From positions 1-6,104 of the forward strand of contig CATMOC010000251.1 in the NCBI GenBank assembly GCA_950071955.1: a stretch of DNA of 6,104 bases. The letters run 5' to 3'. The translations under genes and the position numbers were made by a program. Below, piece by piece: positions 4,283-6,104 of this stretch (position 1 is the first letter of the stretch; each line of letters begins with the position of its first letter). The notes under the pieces are model-generated. The model did not search any database, was not told the DNA's origin, and saw only the letters and a list, made by a program, of their open reading frames with translations. The stretch comes from an uncultured Mesorhizobium sp. (GTDB lineage: Bacteria; Pseudomonadota; Alphaproteobacteria; Rhizobiales; Rhizobiaceae).

Positions 4283-6104
4283 TCGGCGGCGAGCTTCAGC
4301 TTCTGCCCGCGACTGGCGCCGCCGAGTGTTGCGATGAGCCGTTCGCGGATGGCGTCCTGGCGAGTCGGGTTCTCGACCTTCTGGCCGGTCAGATCCGTCA
4401 CGTAGAAGGTGTCGATCACCTTCTCGCCAAAAGTCGTGATGTGCGCCGAGGTGATGTCCAGCGAAAGGTCCGAGATCGCCCCGGTGATCTCCGACAGCAG
4501 CCCCGGGCGATCCAGGCCTTCGACCTCGATCACCGAGAAGCGGTTCGAGAGCGTGTTGCGGATCTCGGCCCGCGGCTCGATGCGGAACGTCTTGTGGCTG
4601 CGCTTGGGTTTGGCGCGTTTCTCGATCATTTCGGGCAGCTGGCTGCGGCCCGAAAGCACATCCTCGATGAGCCGTCCGACGCGCGCCCCGCGACGCTGTT
4701 CGTCCTCGTCGCGCTCGAATTCGCGGTTGATGAGGATGGTGTCCAGCGCACGGCCGTCCGTGGTGGTGAAAACCTGCGCATCCACGATGTTTGCGCCGGC
4801 CGCCGCGCAGGCACCCGCGACAACGGAAAGCAGGCGGGGATGATCCGGCGTCAGGACCGTTATCTCCGTCACCGCCTCGAACGCACGCATCGTCACCGCG
4901 GCGTTGAACACCTTTCTCTCCCCATCGGCATGCCGGATGAACTCGGCGTGCCGTACCTGATCTGCCAGATCCACCGTCAGAAGGTAGTTGTCGTAGTGGA
5001 GCCTGAGGACGTTCGCACGTTCCCGCTCCGGCCAGCCCGAGAGCGCTTCCGCGAGCTGTTCCCGCGCCTGCTCGGCCCGCTTGGCGCGCGAGACTTCCGA
5101 GAACCCGCCGGTCAGCAGGAGTTCGGTCTCGTAGTAGAGAGTGCGCAGCAGCTGTCCTTTCCAGCCGTTCCACACGCCTGGCCCCACGCCGCGAATGTCG
5201 CAGACGGTCAGCACGAGCAGCATCTTCAACCGCTCCACCGACTGCACGACGTCGGCGAAGTCGTCGATGGTCTTGCGGTCGTTGAGGTCCCGCGTCTGAG
5301 CCGTCATCGACATCAGGAGGTGATGCTCCACCAGCCAGGCGATCGTCTCGGTCTCGGAGGCCGAAAACCCCATGTGGGGGCACAGCTTGCGGGCGATCTT
5401 GGCACCCGCTTCCGAGTGGTCCTCCGGGCGGCCTTTCGCGATGTCGTGCAACAGCAAGGCCGTATAGAGCATCTCGCGCTGCGGCTTCAGGCCGGGCATC
5501 AGCTTGTGGGCGAGAGGATGGGCTTTCCCGCCCTCGCCCCGCTCGATCTCGGCCAGCACGCCGATGCAACGCAGCAGATGCTCGTCGACCGTATAGTGGT
5601 GATACATGTTGAATTGCATCATCGCGACGATCTTGCCGAAATCGGGGATCAGTTTTCCGAGCACGCCGGCCTCGTTCAAGCGCCTCAGGTTCAGTTCCGG
5701 GTTCCGGCCGGAAGTCATCACGTCCATGAACAGCCGGTTCGCTTCCCGGTCGCGGCGAAGGTTGCGGTCGATCAGGTTCAGCGAGCGCGTGACCAGCTTG
5801 AGCGCGTCGGGGTGGAACTCCAGCCCGTGCTTGTCGGCGAACCAGAACAGGCGCAGGAGATTGACCGGATCGCGCTCGAAGACCCCCTCGCTGGCGATAT
5901 TGATGCGATCATTGTCGATGATGAAATCCGACGTTCCCGCGAGCTTGCGCCGCCGGCGCTGGAAGCTCTGGAGCAGGCGGTTGAAGCCCGGGACGTGCTT
6001 GGCCTGCTCCTCCTCGAGCGCGGCGCAGAAGATGCGGGTCAGGTCGCCCACCTCCTTGGCGATCAGGAAGTAGTGCTTCATGAAACGCTCGACCGCCGAC
6101 AGCC
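4279..6104 (-). CDS. glnD: Bifunctional PII uridylyltransferase / uridylyl-removing enzyme, C-terminal 607 residues (runs off right edge)
   Basis: GlnD is the glutamine sensor that adds UMP to PII proteins (GlnB/GlnK) when glutamine is low and removes it when glutamine is high. The frame is open to the window edge and begins [23 protein letters not shown], a well-known internal GlnD stretch, so the ATG at 6079-6081 is not the true start. Counting from that Met, the linker region [21 protein letters not shown] lies at 66-86. The HD domain (uridylyl removal) contains DEH (166-168), LLHDIAKG (210-217) with H212-D213, EHH (252-254) and CDIRGVGP (294-301). ACT domain 1 spans about 405-485 ([17 protein letters not shown] from 407) and ACT domain 2 about 516-590 ([16 protein letters not shown], 524-539); both are expected to bind glutamine. 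The nucleotidyltransferase active site is missing because, at a usual length of about 930-970, some 330-360 residues lie off the edge. No damage is seen in the visible part. Confidence 0.97.
   Translation of the reverse strand, partial: LSAVERFMKHYFLIAKEVGDLTRIFCAALEEEQAKHVPGFNRLLQSFQRRRRKLAGTSDFIIDNDRINIASEGVFERDPVNLLRLFWFADKHGLEFHPDALKLVTRSLNLIDRNLRRDREANRLFMDVMTSGRNPELNLRRLNEAGVLGKLIPDFGKIVAMMQFNMYHHYTVDEHLLRCIGVLAEIERGEGGKAHPLAHKLMPGLKPQREMLYTALLLHDIAKGRPEDHSEAGAKIARKLCPHMGFSASETETIAWLVEHHLLMSMTAQTRDLNDRKTIDDFADVVQSVERLKMLLVLTVCDIRGVGPGVWNGWKGQLLRTLYYETELLLTGGFSEVSRAKRAEQAREQLAEALSGWPERERANVLRLHYDNYLLTVDLADQVRHAEFIRHADGERKVFNAAVTMRAFEAVTEITVLTPDHPRLLSVVAGACAAAGANIVDAQVFTTTDGRALDTILINREFERDEDEQRRGARVGRLIEDVLSGRSQLPEMIEKRAKPKRSHKTFRIEPRAEIRNTLSNRFSVIEVEGLDRPGLLSEITGAISDLSLDITSAHITTFGEKVIDTFYVTDLTGQKVENPTRQDAIRERLIATLGGASRGQKLKLAAE

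Noticed and set aside
4232..5569. A 445-codon open frame on the same strand as glnD in a shifted frame.
   Set aside because: It overlaps the HD and ACT domains of GlnD in the correct frame. Its Arg-, Gly- and Pro-rich product is typical of an off-frame reading of GC-rich DNA.
1..6104. CRISPR array, tRNA/rRNA gene, insertion sequence or new defence system.
   Set aside because: No regularly spaced repeats, tRNA-like cloverleaf, rRNA segment, transposase or nuclease/helicase gene was found. Apart from the TA pair, the window is ordinary core genome.

Overview
The window is chromosomal DNA from a high-GC alphaproteobacterium, most likely of the order Hyphomicrobiales (Mesorhizobium/Phyllobacteriaceae-like). 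The evidence is the housekeeping order glnD-murJ-trpS-usp-nfu on one strand, the protein sequences themselves, and a site upstream of nfu that resembles the Irr (iron control element) box of this group. That placement rests on recalled family knowledge; no search was run.

Layout. All core genes read on the minus strand, so they run from right to left. At the right edge is the C-terminal two thirds of glnD (PII uridylyltransferase/uridylyl-removing enzyme), followed 43 nt later by murJ (lipid II flippase). Next is a small plus-strand, antiparallel HigBA-type toxin-antitoxin module (about 2055-2668). To its left are trpS (tryptophanyl-tRNA synthetase), a universal stress protein gene, and the first 69 codons of an Nfu/NifU-like Fe-S scaffold gene cut by the left edge. 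No rRNA, tRNA, CRISPR array or insertion sequence was seen. The gene-free gaps (208-314, 807-895, 1964-2091) are all under 130 nt.

Main points of interest. (1) The higB toxin frame holds an in-frame TGA at codon 21, while recognisable HigB sequence continues on both sides and the antitoxin gene higA is intact. This looks like a toxin disabled by one nonsense change in front of a functional, probably self-regulated antitoxin. (2) A perfect 8-1-8 palindrome sits in the spacer of a good -35/-10 promoter for the module, as expected for an autorepressing HigA operator. The predicted transcription start almost coincides with the higB ATG. (3) A 7-3-7 inverted repeat, TTTTGAA-TAG-TTCTAAA, overlaps the predicted -10 of nfu and differs by one base from the Irr-box consensus as I remember it, suggesting iron-dependent control of Fe-S scaffold synthesis. 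(4) A 16-codon reading frame overlaps the glnD stop and the murJ start exactly, and could couple their translation.

How the genes work together. The core genes serve unrelated housekeeping roles: nitrogen signalling, peptidoglycan precursor export, tRNA charging, stress response and Fe-S assembly. glnD-murJ and trpS-usp look like transcription units, and nfu probably also has its own promoter. The TA module is the only part that looks accessory.
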